Source of the DNA: Pseudooceanicola endophyticus
GTDB lineage: Bacteria; Pseudomonadota; Alphaproteobacteria; Rhodobacterales; Rhodobacteraceae
Assembly (NCBI RefSeq): GCF_018760365.1
Contig: NZ_JAHIAB010000010.1
Coordinates: 62,001-126,000 of the forward strand
Direction: 5' to 3'
DNA length: 64,000 bases
A model generated the notes under the pieces. It was not told the DNA's origin and did no database searches. It saw only the letters and a list, made by a program, of their open reading frames with translations. The position numbers and the translations under genes are program-made. Below, one piece after another: positions 10,846 to 21,525 of the stretch; within the stretch, counting starts at the first letter, position 1; each line of letters opens with the position of its first letter.

Positions 10846-12195
10846 ATGTTCGACAAGATCCTGATCGCGAACCGAGGCGAGATCGCGCTGCGCGTGATCC
10901 GCGCGGCGCAGGAAATGGGCATCAAGAGCGTCGCGGTGCATTCCACCGCCGATGCCGATGCCATGCACGTCCGGATGGCCGACGAAAGCGTCTGCATCGG
11001 GCCGAATTCCAGCGCCGAAAGCTACCTCTCGATCCCGGCGATCATCGCCGCGGCCGAGGTGACCGGCGCCCAGGCGATCCACCCGGGCTACGGCTTCCTG
11101 TCGGAAAACGCCGCCTTCGTGCAGATCGTCGAAGACCACGGCATCTCCTTCATCGGGCCGCGTGCGGAGCATATCCGCATCATGGGCGACAAGATCACCG
11201 CCAAGGACACCATGAAGAAGCTGGGCGTGCCCTGCGTGCCCGGCTCTGACGGTGGCGTGCCCGATCTCGACGCAGCCAAGAAGCTGGGCGAAGAGATGGG
11301 CTATCCGGTGATCATCAAGGCGACCGCCGGTGGCGGTGGTCGCGGCATGAAGGTCGCCCACAACGCGAAGGAAATGGAGCACGCCTTCATGACCGCGCGT
11401 TCGGAAGCCAAGGCGGCCTTCGGCAACGACGAAGTCTACATCGAGAAGTACCTCACCACCCCCCGCCACATCGAGATCCAGGTCTTCGGTGACGGCAAGG
11501 GCAAGGCGGTGCACCTGGGCGAACGCGACTGCTCTCTCCAGCGGCGCCACCAGAAGGTGCTGGAAGAGGCCCCCGGCCCCTGCATCACCGCGGAAGAACG
11601 CGCGCGCATCGGCAAGGTCTGCGCCGATGCCGTGGCCGAGATCGGCTATGCCGGTGCCGGCACGATCGAGTTCCTCTACGAGAACGGCGAGTTCTACTTC
11701 ATCGAGATGAACACCCGTCTTCAGGTGGAACACCCGGTGACGGAATCGATCTTCGGTGTCGACCTGGTGCGCGAACAGATCCGCGTTGCCGAAGGTCTGC
11801 CGCTGTCGTTCTCGCAAGAGGACCTGGTGATCAACGGCCACTCGATCGAAGTGCGCATCAACGCCGAGACGGTCCCGGGCTTTGCCCCCCGCCCCGGCAC
11901 CATCACCGCCTACCACGCCCCCGGCGGGCTGGGCGTGCGGATGGATTCGGCGCTCTACGACGGCTACAAGATCCCGCCCTACTACGACAGCCTGATCGGC
12001 AAGCTGATCGTGCACGGCCGCGACCGCCGCGAGGCGCTGGCGCGTCTGCAGCGCGCCCTGGGCGAGCTGATCGTGGACGGCGTGGAAAACACCGTGCCGC
12101 TGTTCGAGATGCTCCTGCAGGAGCCCGACATCCAGAACGGCAACTACAACATCCACTGGCTGGAACAATGGCTGGAGCGCACCTTCGCGAAGTGA
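10846..12195 (+). CDS. accC: Acetyl-CoA carboxylase biotin carboxylase subunit
   Basis: This 449-residue ATP-grasp enzyme carboxylates the biotin of AccB. It starts [20 protein letters not shown], has the Gly-rich ATP loop [13 protein letters not shown] near 158, and the catalytic motif [14 protein letters not shown] near 287. The length equals the family norm (about 450). It is the second gene of the accBC operon, 10 bp after accB. Confidence 0.98.
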   Translation: MFDKILIANRGEIALRVIRAAQEMGIKSVAVHSTADADAMHVRMADESVCIGPNSSAESYLSIPAIIAAAEVTGAQAIHPGYGFLSENAAFVQIVEDHGISFIGPRAEHIRIMGDKITAKDTMKKLGVPCVPGSDGGVPDLDAAKKLGEEMGYPVIIKATAGGGGRGMKVAHNAKEMEHAFMTARSEAKAAFGNDEVYIEKYLTTPRHIEIQVFGDGKGKAVHLGERDCSLQRRHQKVLEEAPGPCITAEERARIGKVCADAVAEIGYAGAGTIEFLYENGEFYFIEMNTRLQVEHPVTESIFGVDLVREQIRVAEGLPLSFSQEDLVINGHSIEVRINAETVPGFAPRPGTITAYHAPGGLGVRMDSALYDGYKIPPYYDSLIGKLIVHGRDRREALARLQRALGELIVDGVENTVPLFEMLLQEPDIQNGNYNIHWLEQWLERTFAK

Positions 12196-12218
12196 CATCG
12201 CTTCGGACCGCGCAAGCG

Positions 12219-12250
12219 GCAGGGCCTGGCGATCCGTCGCCCGGCCCTGC
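12219..12250 (+). terminator. Intergenic hairpin between accC and aat
   Basis: GCAGGGCC-t-GGCGA pairs with TCGCC-c-GGCCCTGC around loop TCCG. There is no T-run, so it is more likely a processing or stability element, or a weak terminator, than a strong stop. aat follows after 51 bp. Confidence 0.5.
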
Positions 12251-12301
12251 GCGCCTCGAAAGACACTCTTTCGCAATCCCTTTCGTCGGAGGATCGTCCT
12301 C

Positions 12302-12949
12302 ATGAAGGACAATGACACCGGCATTTCCCCCGAGCTTCTGCTGCAGGCCTACATGTCCGGGATCTTCCCGATGGCAGAGGGCCGCGATGATCCGGAACTG
12401 TTCTGGGTCGATCCGCGCCGGCGCGGGATCTTCCCGCTGGACGGCTTCCACATCTCGCGCTCGCTCGCGCGGGAGATCCGCAGGATGGATTACACCGTCA
12501 CCTTCGACCAGGACTTCGAAGGCGTGATGGAGGGCTGCGCCGAGCGCCCCGAAACCTGGATCAATGACGAGATCCGCGCGCTTTACGGCGCGCTGCACGC
12601 CCGCGGCAATGCCCATTCGGTCGAGGTCTGGAACCTTGAGGGCGACCTGATCGGCGGCGTCTACGGGGTCAGCCTGGGGGCGGCCTATTTCGGGGAAAGC
12701 ATGTTCTCAAGGCGCACGGGGGGATCGAAGATCGCGCTGGCCTGGCTGATCGACCGGCTGCGCCTGACCGGCTTCACCCTGTTCGACACCCAGTTCCTGA
12801 CCGATCACCTGGCCTCGCTCGGTGCAGAGGAAATCAGCCGCGCCGACTACCACGCCCGCCTGCACGAGGCGCTGCGCCTGCGCGCCGATTTCGATGCCGC
12901 CCCGGCACAGGACCGTGACGGCCTGCTGAAACGGCTGAGGGGCCGCTAG
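12302..12949 (+). CDS. aat: Leucyl/phenylalanyl-tRNA--protein transferase
   Basis: This 215-residue enzyme transfers Leu or Phe from tRNA to N-terminal Arg or Lys of proteins, creating ClpS/ClpAP N-degrons. Motifs: LLLQAYMSGIFPMAEGRDDP at the start, ELFWVDPRRRGIFPLDGFHISRSL, and VYGVSLGAAYFGESMFSRRTGGSK near 120-143, the conserved catalytic core. GGAGG precedes the ATG. It follows accBC in the same direction, an order common in Rhodobacterales. Confidence 0.96.
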   Translation: MKDNDTGISPELLLQAYMSGIFPMAEGRDDPELFWVDPRRRGIFPLDGFHISRSLAREIRRMDYTVTFDQDFEGVMEGCAERPETWINDEIRALYGALHARGNAHSVEVWNLEGDLIGGVYGVSLGAAYFGESMFSRRTGGSKIALAWLIDRLRLTGFTLFDTQFLTDHLASLGAEEISRADYHARLHEALRLRADFDAAPAQDRDGLLKRLRGR

Positions 12950-12982
12950 GGCCCCTCTCCTGCCGTCATCCTGGCAGATCGA

Positions 12983-13480
12983 TCAGTCGTTCGGAATGTC
13001 CGACGGCGCGCTGTCGCTGTCGCCGCTGTCATCGGGCACGGGGTTCGCCCCTTCACTGAAATCGGGCGCGGTGGCGGGCTGTTCGGCCCCGGCCGGCACC
13101 GTGCAGCGCAGCGCCCAGACATCGTAGCGGAAATGATCCAGCGCGTTCAGCGCCGGGCTGGAGGCGATCATCCAGCCATCGAACAGGTCGCTCTTGGCCT
13201 TGCCGGGTTCCGTGATGGTCAGGTAGGCGAAGGCATCCCCCGCCGGGTTGCCGACCGGATAGCGGCAATCCTTCAGCGTGATGACCAGCGTGCCGTATTT
13301 CACGCTTTCGCCGTTCTTGAGGGTGAAGTCCGTGGTCCTGGCGTCGATCTTGTCGAGGCCCCGGATCATCGCTCCGGTGCCCTCGCTGACCTGGTCCTGG
13401 ACTACGGTCTGCGCATCGGCGCTGCCCGCCATCGCCAGTGCGGCGGCAGAGGCCAGCACGAGGCCTTTCAGTCTTGTCAT
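12983..13480 (-). CDS. DUF2155 family secreted protein
   Basis: This 165-residue exported protein has a signal peptide (MTRLKGLVLASAAALAMAGS, cut after ADA near residue 23) followed by a beta-rich domain with ARTTDFTLKNGESVKYGTL, two Cys (KDCRYP and ALRCTV) likely forming a disulfide, and the DUF2155 motif FDGWMIASSPALNALDHFRYDVW. The tail is acidic and Pro/Ser-rich. The function is not established. Its start overlaps the mlaD stop by 4 bp (ATGA), so the two are translationally coupled; a role in the cell envelope is plausible. Confidence 0.85.
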   Translation of the reverse strand: MTRLKGLVLASAAALAMAGSADAQTVVQDQVSEGTGAMIRGLDKIDARTTDFTLKNGESVKYGTLVITLKDCRYPVGNPAGDAFAYLTITEPGKAKSDLFDGWMIASSPALNALDHFRYDVWALRCTVPAGAEQPATAPDFSEGANPVPDDSGDSDSAPSDIPND

Positions 13481-13956
13481 TGCGTCCCCGAGGAATCGTC
13501 GCTGCTCTTGTCGCCACCACCGGCGACGAACTTCAGCAGAAGGTTGATCAGGCTGACCGCACCCTGGGTATCCACCACCTCATCTCCGGGAGCGAGGTTC
13601 ATCGGAGAGCCGCCGGGCAGGATCTCCACGTAATTGCCACCAAGCAGCCCCTCCGAGGAAATCACGATCTGGCTATCCTCGGGGATCTCGATGTTTTTCT
13701 GCACGGTAAAGTTGGCATCCGCGCGGAAGGTCTTGGGATCAAAGCTGATGCCGGTGACGGTGCCCACCTTCACGCCGGCCATGCGGACATCGGTGCCCAG
13801 CTTGACCCCCTCGATCGAACGGAAGGAGGCATGCAGGTTGTAGCCCGCCGGCCCGCCGCCGACACCGGCGACCTGGCCGATGTAGATCAGGAAGGCCGCG
13901 GCAACGGCCAGCACGCCCGCGCCGACGGCGACTTCGGTGGTCTTGTAGGTGGACAT
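13477..13956 (-). CDS. mlaD: MCE-domain lipid-asymmetry protein MlaD
   Basis: This 159-residue inner-membrane-anchored protein has one N-terminal TM segment (VAVGAGVLAVAAAFLIYIG, about 8-27) and a single MCE domain (YNLHASFRSIEGVKLGTDVRMAGVKVG onward) with GGNYVEILPGG near the end. MlaD forms a hexameric ring that carries phospholipids between the inner and outer membranes. No mlaE, mlaF, mlaC or mlaB genes are adjacent, which is usual for this gene order in Rhodobacterales but means partners act from elsewhere. It is coupled to the DUF2155 gene. Confidence 0.93.
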   Translation of the reverse strand: MSTYKTTEVAVGAGVLAVAAAFLIYIGQVAGVGGGPAGYNLHASFRSIEGVKLGTDVRMAGVKVGTVTGISFDPKTFRADANFTVQKNIEIPEDSQIVISSEGLLGGNYVEILPGGSPMNLAPGDEVVDTQGAVSLINLLLKFVAGGGDKSSDDSSGTQ

Positions 13957-13997
13957 CAGAGTTTCCGGCTGTTGGGAGGACAGGGAGGAGGAGCGCC

Positions 13998-14381
13998 TTA
14001 TTCCGGCTGCCAGGCTTCGTAATCCTGGCGCGGACGGGGTTCGGGCCGCCGGATCGAGCCCGCCGGCGCATAGGCCAGCGGCGTGCCCGTCAGGTTCTCC
14101 TGGTGGGGTTTTTCCCAGGGCTTGTGGGCCAGAGGCTTGTCGGTCGGCGGCGCATCATAGGTGTGATGCAGCCAGCCATGCCAGTCCGGGTCGATCCGGC
14201 TGGCCTCGACCTCACCGTTGTAGATGACCCAGCGGCGGGCACCGTCGCCAAGCTGGTAGAAGACGTTGCCCTGGCTGTCCTCGCCGACCTTCTGGCCCTT
14301 GCGCTTGGTGTAAAGCGCCGTGCCGATGGTCGAACCGTTCCACCAGGTGACGGCTTTCAGGAAATTGCTGAGAATGGCCAT
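13998..14381 (-). CDS. NDUFA12-like subunit of NADH:ubiquinone oxidoreductase
   Basis: This 127-residue protein resembles the accessory complex I subunit NDUFA12 (B17.2), known in alphaproteobacteria. Motifs: [62 protein letters not shown] and [14 protein letters not shown]. The ATG at 14381 follows AGGAG; a TTG two codons upstream is less likely. It lies 41 bp upstream of mlaD on the same strand, and a stop-to-start gap that small suggests co-transcription. Confidence 0.94.
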   Translation of the reverse strand: MAILSNFLKAVTWWNGSTIGTALYTKRKGQKVGEDSQGNVFYQLGDGARRWVIYNGEVEASRIDPDWHGWLHHTYDAPPTDKPLAHKPWEKPHQENLTGTPLAYAPAGSIRRPEPRPRQDYEAWQPE

Positions 14382-14489
14382 GAACAACTCCTCTGTTGAT
14401 CGGGTCCGTTATGACGAATGGGGCGGCTGAGGTCCAGAGGCAGGATGCCCCGCCCCCGCCGGGGGCAACCGCCCCGGGCAGCACGCCGC

Positions 14490-14846
14490 TCAGGCAAGCG
14501 CGGTGACCTCGATTTCGATCCGGTATTTCGCGTCGATCAGCCCGCTTTCGATCATCGTCGCGGCGGGGGGATTCTTGCCGAAGGCCTCCCGCAGGATCGG
14601 CCAGCAGGGCTCGAATTCCGTCCGGTCGGGCAGGTAGTAGGTGACCCGCACCGCCCGCTCCAGCGAGGAGCCGGCCTTTTCCAGCGCCGTGCGGATGACC
14701 GCCAGGGCGGAGCGGCACTGCTCCTCGACGGTATCGCCCTGACCGACGGTGCCGGCGACATGGACGAAACCGCCGGCGACGACCGCGCGACAGTAGCCGA
14801 TCTTCTCTTCGAAGGGGCTGCCGGAGGACAAACGGGTGATGGTCAT
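14490..14846 (-). CDS. RidA/YjgF family protein
   Basis: This 118-residue protein of the RidA superfamily usually trimerises and may hydrolyse reactive enamine/imine intermediates from amino-acid metabolism. Motifs: GYCRAVVAGGFVHVAGTVG, EEQCRSALAVI, and the RVTYYLPDRTEFEPCW segment. The consensus Arg of active RidA (near residue 105, in the R-x-x-x-E-I/V-E context) appears in KYRIEIEVTALA, so deaminase activity is possible. The ATG at 14846 is preferred over a longer alternative-start ORF. It is followed 67 bp downstream of the clpX stop on the same strand. Confidence 0.85.
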   Translation of the reverse strand: MTITRLSSGSPFEEKIGYCRAVVAGGFVHVAGTVGQGDTVEEQCRSALAVIRTALEKAGSSLERAVRVTYYLPDRTEFEPCWPILREAFGKNPPAATMIESGLIDAKYRIEIEVTALA

Positions 14847-14912
14847 GGGAACCTCATGAAAAAGGCGGGGCACTGCGCCCCGCCTTGCGATATTTCAGCC
14901 CTGCCGCCGGGA

Positions 14913-16178
<1,266 letters not shown>

Positions 16179-16269
16179 TTCTATTTACCTTTCGCCCCGC
16201 AGGGCTCTGCTTGCGCACCTCGGACCCCACGCCATCCTCTGTAACAAGAGTAGGACAGCACCCGCGGGT

Positions 16270-16289
16270 GGACAACACCTGAGTTGTCC
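16270..16289. promoter_or_regulatory. Inverted repeat in the clpP-clpX intergenic region
   Basis: GGACAAC and GTTGTCC arms surround 6 nt, between the clpP stop and clpX start. It may be an operator or a small mRNA hairpin separating the two genes. No matching known box was recognised. Confidence 0.35.
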
Positions 16290-16329
16290 TTTTGCCCTCC
16301 CCCGCCGTCACGGAAGAGGGCTGGACGAT

Positions 16330-16962
16330 TTACGCAGCGCCGCCCGTCAGGGCGTCACGGCTTTCGACGATCTCGTCGATCAGACCCCAGTCCTTGGCTT
16401 CCTGGGCCGACATGAAGTTGTCACGCTCCAGCGCATCGACAACCGTCTGGTAGTCCTGGCCGGTATGCTTGACGTAGATCTTGTTGAGGCGCTCTTTCAG
16501 CTTCTCGGTGTGGCGGGCATGGATCAGGATGTCCGTCGCCTGGCCCTGGTAGCCGCCCGAGGGCTGGTGCACCATGACTTCCGAGTTCGGCAGCGAGAAG
16601 CGCATGCCGGCGGCACCGCCCGCCAGCAGCAGCGAGCCCATGGAGGCCGCCTGGCCCACCACCAGCGTCGAGACCTTCGGCTTGATGTACTGCATGGTGT
16701 CGTAGATCGACAGGCCGGAGGTCACGACACCACCCGGGCTGTTGATGTACATGGAGATTTCCTTGGACGGGTTCTCCGCCTCCAGGTGCAGCAGCTGGGC
16801 CACGATCAGGCTGGACATGCCGTCATGCACCGGGCCGGAGAGGAAGATGATCCGTTCCTTCAGCAGCCGAGAGAAGATGTCGTAGGCGCGCTCCCCGCGG
16901 CTCGTCTGCTCGACGACCATGGGAACCAGATTGTTCATGTAAAAGTCTACCGGATCGTGCAT
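16330..16962 (-). CDS. clpP: ATP-dependent Clp protease proteolytic subunit ClpP
   Basis: This 210-residue serine peptidase forms tetradecameric chambers with ClpX or ClpA. The catalytic Ser is in [14 protein letters not shown] (about 102), His in VMVHQPSGG (about 127) and the Asp is expected in [11 protein letters not shown] (about 176). The N-terminus [29 protein letters not shown] matches the family, with a short propeptide. It is upstream of clpX in the standard order. Confidence 0.98.
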   Translation of the reverse strand: MHDPVDFYMNNLVPMVVEQTSRGERAYDIFSRLLKERIIFLSGPVHDGMSSLIVAQLLHLEAENPSKEISMYINSPGGVVTSGLSIYDTMQYIKPKVSTLVVGQAASMGSLLLAGGAAGMRFSLPNSEVMVHQPSGGYQGQATDILIHARHTEKLKERLNKIYVKHTGQDYQTVVDALERDNFMSAQEAKDWGLIDEIVESRDALTGGAA

Positions 16963-17223
16963 TCCGCCCCTGCCTTCGATGTACTTTTCGACCCCTAGCG
17001 ATCGAACCCTAACAGAGTCTTAGTTGTGGCCCTGCCCCGCTGCAAGGGCAGCCGGTCAATTTGCGTCGCCTGCGGTTAACGGGCGCCCCGCGCAGGGCGG
17101 CCCTTCGGGGCCGGGGCAATGACGCGAACGTGACGCCACCGGCGCCCTGCCCGGATCTGCGCGCCGGTCATTTCCCTGTCATCCTGCAGCCGCTAGAAGG
17201 GCCGAAATGCCGCGGAGGATCCG

Positions 17224-17916
17224 ATGACCTTTTTCACGCGCTACGCGATCTACTACCTGCCGGAGCCCGGGCCGCTGGCCGATTTCGGCGCCCGGTGGCT
17301 GGGCTGGGATGTCCAGGCCGGCACCCCTGCCGCCCCGACCGAAACCGACCTGCCGCTGGAGCAGCTGACCGCGACGCCGCGCAAGTACGGCTTCCACGCC
17401 ACCATCAAGCCGCCCTTCCGCCTGCCCCCCGGCACCACTCCCGAGGCGCTGGCTGAAACCGCCCGCGCGCTCTGCGCCGCGCTGGCGCCGGTGACACTGG
17501 AGGGGCTCTGCCCGACCCTGCTGGGGCGGTTCCTGGCGCTGACACCCGAAGGCGACACGGCGGCCCTCTCTGCCCTGGCCTCCGAAGTGGTGCGCGACCT
17601 CGACGCCTTCCGCGCCCCCGCCACCGAAGCCGAGCTGGAAAAGCGCCGCAAGGCCCGGCTCAGCCCGCGCCAGGACCAGCTGCTGACCCGCTGGGGCTAT
17701 CCCTACGTGCTGGAAGAGTTTCGCTTCCACATGACCCTGACCGGGCGACTGACGCCCGGGCAGGCCGGGGCCACCGCCGCCGCACTGGCGGATCTGCTGA
17801 AAAATGTGCCGCTGCGCCCGCTGGAGATCCGCGACCTGTGCCTGTGCGGCGAGGATGCCGAGGGCCGTTTCCATCTGGTCGAACGCCTGCCGCTGGGACA
17901 GGGCAACAGGCCCTGA
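17224..17916 (+). CDS. DUF1045 family 2H-phosphoesterase-like protein
   Basis: This 230-residue protein begins MTFFTRYAIYYLPEPGPLADFGARWLGWD, the DUF1045 signature. It has two His-x-Thr/Ser-like motifs, FHATIKPPF (about 58) and FHMTLTGRL (about 163), as in 2H phosphoesterases. DUF1045 genes are usually found in phosphonate (phn) operons; none is seen here, so this may be a detached copy. GGAGG precedes the ATG. The substrate is unknown. Confidence 0.85.
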   Translation: MTFFTRYAIYYLPEPGPLADFGARWLGWDVQAGTPAAPTETDLPLEQLTATPRKYGFHATIKPPFRLPPGTTPEALAETARALCAALAPVTLEGLCPTLLGRFLALTPEGDTAALSALASEVVRDLDAFRAPATEAELEKRRKARLSPRQDQLLTRWGYPYVLEEFRFHMTLTGRLTPGQAGATAAALADLLKNVPLRPLEIRDLCLCGEDAEGRFHLVERLPLGQGNRP

Positions 17917-18026
17917 GCCGCGCCGCAGTCCGGCAATGGCGGATTTTCGCTTTTCCTGCGGCCCCCTGTCACTGGCACGACATTTTCGGCTGCGATAAAG
18001 ATCGGGAAAAGTGATTTCATCAGGTT

Positions 18027-18064
18027 AGGCGGCGCTCTTCCTTCGGGAAGGCGCCGCCTTTTTT
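18027..18064 (+). terminator. Rho-independent terminator downstream of the DUF1045 gene
   Basis: A long stem (AGGCGGCGC-t-CTTCC / GGAAG-g-CGCCGCCT) closed by TTCG is followed by six T. It lies 110 bp after the stop, so a short transcript of its own could also end here. Confidence 0.85.
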
Positions 18065-18074
18065 CCTGCGGCGG

Positions 18075-18932
18075 TCAGTCCCGGACCCGCAGCAGCGCCT
18101 CCTGACGAACGCTGGCGACCAGCTGGCCCTCGCGGGTGAAGACCCGCCCCTCGCACAGGCCGCGCGACCGGCCCGCCCAGGAACTGCGCAGCCCGTAAAG
18201 CAGCCAGTCATCCATCCGGAAATCATCGTGGAACCACAGCGCGTGATCCAGAGAGGCGGTGCGGTTGCCCTCGTCGAACAGATCGCGCCCATGCTTCCAC
18301 AGCGCGCTCGGCAGCAGGCCAAGGTCCGAGGCATAGGCCAGCGCGGTGCGATGCAGGCCCGGATCCTCGCCCAGCGGCTGGCGGGCGCGCATCCAGCGAA
18401 AGATTTCGCCCTCGACGGGACCGTCCGCGAAGGGCGGCGTGGGGGTGGCGGGGCGGATCTCGATCGGGCGGTTGCGTTCGTAGAAGGCCCGGGCCCGCGG
18501 GCTGAGCCCCTCGCCCATCGCCATCACCAGATCGTAATCGCTGGGCAGGTCCTCGGGCGGGGCGATGCCTTCGGGCATCGGATCCTGGTGCACCATGCCC
18601 CCCGTACCCCGGTTGAACGAGGCCGAAAGCGTCAGGATCGGGCGGCCGGCCTGGATCGCCACCACCCGGCGGGTGGAAAAGCTGCGCCCCTCCATGTCGC
18701 GGTTGACCTGGTAGAGGACGGGCTGCGTGGCATCGCCCGGACGCATGAAATAGGCATGAAGGGAATGGCAGGGCCGCTCTGGCTCGACCGTGCGGGTGGC
18801 GGCGGCCAGCGCCTGGGAGATCACCTGCCCGCCAAAGCTGCGGCCCTGCCCGTTCGGGGTGGCAATGCCGCGGAAATAGTCCTGCTCGATGGTCTCGACA
18901 TCGAGAATGGGAACGAGGATGTCGCTGCTCAT
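18075..18932 (-). CDS. tesB: Acyl-CoA thioesterase II
   Basis: This 285-residue double-hotdog thioesterase hydrolyses acyl-CoA to free acid and CoA. Motifs: YFRGIATPNGQGRSFGGQVISQAL with the catalytic Gly/Asp region, CHSLHAYFMRPGD near 55, SFSTRRVVAIQ, and in the second hotdog ALAYASDLGLL and SLDHALWFHDDFRMDDWLLY, carrying the catalytic Asp/Thr-Gln surface. Length matches E. coli TesB (286). It converges with the DUF1045 gene. Confidence 0.95.
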   Translation of the reverse strand: MSSDILVPILDVETIEQDYFRGIATPNGQGRSFGGQVISQALAAATRTVEPERPCHSLHAYFMRPGDATQPVLYQVNRDMEGRSFSTRRVVAIQAGRPILTLSASFNRGTGGMVHQDPMPEGIAPPEDLPSDYDLVMAMGEGLSPRARAFYERNRPIEIRPATPTPPFADGPVEGEIFRWMRARQPLGEDPGLHRTALAYASDLGLLPSALWKHGRDLFDEGNRTASLDHALWFHDDFRMDDWLLYGLRSSWAGRSRGLCEGRVFTREGQLVASVRQEALLRVRD

Positions 18933-19000
18933 GGGGCCTCCTGCCGTGTCGAGCCGGAGGATCGCTCTTCCGGCCCGGATTGCAAGAGGTTCGGCCCGCC

Positions 19001-20200
19001 TCAGGTCGGCATCATGCCGCGGCGGCTGGGCGCATCATCGACGACCGCGACGATCCAGACCAGGATGCCGGCGACAGACAGCCCGGCACCGACCAGGCCC
19101 ATGGTCGGCCAGCCGGCCCCCATCGACAGCGCCATGCCGCCCAGGAACGGGCCAAGCGCGTTGGCGACGTTGAAGGCGCTGTGGTTCAGCGCCACCGCCA
19201 GCGTGGGGGCCTCGCCGCCCAGATCCATCAGGCGCATCTGCAGGATAGTGCTGAGGCCGCCGGTCAGACCGATGGCAAACAGCGCGGCAGCGGTCAGCCA
19301 CATGCTGTAGATGTCGACGGCGAACCAGTAGCCCACCAGCAGCACGGCGCTGCAGGCCAGCGTGATGCCGGTCGCACCGGTCACCGACTTGTCGGCGCCC
19401 CAGCCGCAGACCATCTGCCCCAGGGTCATGCCGATGCCGAAGATCATCAGCATGATCGGCGCGGCGGTTTCCGGGGCGTGGAAATGCAGCATCATGGTCG
19501 AAGCCACGTAGGTATAGACCGCGAACATGCCGCCGGTCCCGATGGCGCCGATCAGCAGGGTCAGCCAGATCTGCCGCGATTTCAGCGCCGAAAGCTCGTT
19601 CAGGGGGCTGGCATTGGCCGGCGCGGGCAGCTGCGGCGCAAGCGCGCGCACGGTCAGGGCACAGCCTGCGGCCAGCGCCACCACCAGCACGAAGCTCCAG
19701 CGCCAGCCGATCTGGGCGCCGAAGATATTGGCCATCGGCACGCCGAGGATCGTCGCCACCGTCAGGCCCATCATCACGCGGCTGACCGCCTGGGACCTCT
19801 TGCCGCGCTCGTACATCGAGGCGGCCATCAGCGCGGCCACGCCGAAATAGGCGCCATGCGGCAGCCCGGCCAGGAACCGGGTCGCCACGAAGGTGCCCCA
19901 GGTCGGGGCCAGGATCGAGAGGCCGTTGGCCACGGCATAGAAGCTCATCAGCGCGACCAGCAGGGCCCGGCGGGACACCCTGGCGCCCAGCAGCGCCAGG
20001 ATCGGCGCGCCGATGCACACGCCCAGGGCATAGGCGCTGATCGCATGGCCCGCCGGGGCCTCTCCGACCCCGTAATCGCGGGCGAAATACGGCAGAATCG
20101 ACATGGTCGCGAATTCGGCCACCCCGATGGCGAAACCACCCAGGGCAAGCGCCAGCATAATCAGGCCGCGGCGCGCGGCAGTCGCATCATCGCTCATCAT
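19001..20200 (-). CDS. MFS transporter (DHA1 drug/sugar efflux type)
   Basis: This 399-residue, roughly 12-TM major-facilitator transporter has the DHA1 start GFAIGVAEFATMSILPYFARDYGV and the motif-A-like ILALLGARVSRRALLVAL between TM2 and TM3. GLPHGAYFGVAALMAASM in TM4-5 is typical of the AraJ/PbuE-like group. It probably exports a small molecule by proton antiport; the substrate is unknown. Two adjacent ATGs (20200, 20197) could serve as start. Confidence 0.88.
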   Translation of the reverse strand: MMSDDATAARRGLIMLALALGGFAIGVAEFATMSILPYFARDYGVGEAPAGHAISAYALGVCIGAPILALLGARVSRRALLVALMSFYAVANGLSILAPTWGTFVATRFLAGLPHGAYFGVAALMAASMYERGKRSQAVSRVMMGLTVATILGVPMANIFGAQIGWRWSFVLVVALAAGCALTVRALAPQLPAPANASPLNELSALKSRQIWLTLLIGAIGTGGMFAVYTYVASTMMLHFHAPETAAPIMLMIFGIGMTLGQMVCGWGADKSVTGATGITLACSAVLLVGYWFAVDIYSMWLTAAALFAIGLTGGLSTILQMRLMDLGGEAPTLAVALNHSAFNVANALGPFLGGMALSMGAGWPTMGLVGAGLSVAGILVWIVAVVDDAPSRRGMMPT

Positions 20201-20521
20201 GAGGATAACTCCGGTACGGATTGCGGCTGCCGCAGGGCCGTCATCCGCAGCCCCGGCGACAGCCGGTCATTCAAATCATCAGTGAGTCGGGCCTGAGGGA
20301 GGAAAGCCCGCTTCCTGACATGATCATCGCCCTCCCGGGGCCTCAAGCCCCGCAGAGTGCCAAGACGGGTTTGCATCGCGTGCACCTGCTCATCAGCGCA
20401 CAACCGAAGGGTTAAAACCCCCTCTTCTTCGCGCCTGCAGCATGATCCGGAGCCTGCCCCGGGCGATGCCAAAAACGAAAGCGGCCCCTCTTGCGAGGGG
20501 CCGCTTTCGCTAGCCTCTAAC
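20201..20521. other. Non-coding gap between MFS gene and tRNA-Leu
   Basis: About 320 bp hold no convincing gene. Short open frames on both strands lack ribosome sites and typical codon use. The right end holds the tRNA terminator (20471-20508). Confidence 0.6.
20471..20508 (-). terminator. Terminator of the tRNA-Leu gene
   Basis: A perfect 14-bp stem (GAAAGCGGCCCCTC / GAGGGGCCGCTTTC) with a 4-nt loop is, on the minus strand, followed by GTTTTT. Confidence 0.9.
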
Positions 20522-20608
20522 TGGTGCGGTCGAAAGGACTCGAACCTTCACGGGTGTTACCCCACAGCGACCTCAACGCTGCGCGTCTACCAATTCCGCC
20601 ACGACCGC
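20522..20608 (-). tRNA. tRNA-Leu (anticodon GAG)
   Basis: The acceptor stem GCGGTCG pairs with CGACCGC and is followed by A and an encoded CCA. The anticodon stem CAGCG/CGCTG encloses loop TTGAGGT, giving anticodon GAG (reads CTC/CTT). A long variable arm, as expected for class II tRNA-Leu, and a TTCGAGT T-loop are present. It is followed by a strong terminator. Confidence 0.96.
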
Positions 20609-20847
20609 ACGTGATCAGGTAGATGTGAGGGGCGTATACCCATGGCGTTCCGCGATGCCAAGAGGAAAATCGCACGTCCCCGAAGTTTTTCCGGACGCCC
20701 CCCGAAATTCCCTTTTTTCAAAGGCTTCACGGCCCAAACCCTATCCTTACGTCAGCTCCGGGGCAGCGGCCCATGGCCTTTTGCGCGGGATCGTCCTAAG
20801 CCCTAGCAGACGAATCCCGCAGCACGCCCTTTCAGCGGAGAGCCCTC

Positions 20848-21525
20848 ATGAACACGCAAGACGTCGAATGGATCATCAGCCCCGGCCAGGTCGGCTACGA
20901 GGAGGCGCTGGCCTTCATGGAGGCGCGCGTCGCCGCCATTGCCGCCGGTGAGGCCCCCGAGGCGATCTGGCTGCTGGAGCATCCCCCGCTCTATACCGCA
21001 GGGACCTCGGCGAAGATCGAGGACCTGAAGGACCCCGAGCGTTTTCCGGTCTTCGAGGCGCGCCGCGGCGGGCAGTACACCTATCACGGCCCGGGCCAGC
21101 GGGTGATCTACGTGATGCTGGACCTCAACAAGCGGGGCCGCGACATTCGCGCCTTCGTCGAGCAGCTGGAGACCTGGGTGATCCGCACCCTGAACGGCTT
21201 TGGCATCTCGGGCCAGATCCGCGAGGGGCGCGTCGGCGTCTGGGTGCCCCGCCCCGAGAAGGAACGCCTGCCCGACGGCCAGACGCGCGAGGACAAGATT
21301 GCCGCCATCGGCATCCGACTGCGCAAATGGGTCAGCTTCCACGGCATCTCGATCAACGTGGAGCCCGAGCTGGAGCATTTCAGCGGCATCGTGCCCTGCG
21401 GCATCACCGGCCACGGCGTCACCAGCCTGGTCGACCTGGGCCTGCCGGTGACGATGACCGATCTGGACGTGGCGCTTCAGCAGACCTTCGAAGAGGTCTT
21501 CTCTTCCACTGCCGCCACCGCCTGA
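20848..21525 (+). CDS. lipB: Octanoyltransferase (lipoate biosynthesis)
   Basis: This 225-residue enzyme moves octanoyl from octanoyl-ACP to the E2 or GcvH lipoyl domain. Motifs: [22 protein letters not shown] near 72-93, the catalytic Lys in [21 protein letters not shown] and the catalytic Cys in [15 protein letters not shown] near 182. The last 49 bp overlap the convergent TetR gene, so the extreme C-terminal residues are constrained on both strands. Confidence 0.97.
   Translation: MNTQDVEWIISPGQVGYEEALAFMEARVAAIAAGEAPEAIWLLEHPPLYTAGTSAKIEDLKDPERFPVFEARRGGQYTYHGPGQRVIYVMLDLNKRGRDIRAFVEQLETWVIRTLNGFGISGQIREGRVGVWVPRPEKERLPDGQTREDKIAAIGIRLRKWVSFHGISINVEPELEHFSGIVPCGITGHGVTSLVDLGLPVTMTDLDVALQQTFEEVFSSTAATA

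Noticed and set aside
20197-20472. 91-codon minus frame between the MFS gene and tRNA-Leu
   Set aside because: No ribosome site, no recognisable domain, composition unlike neighbours.
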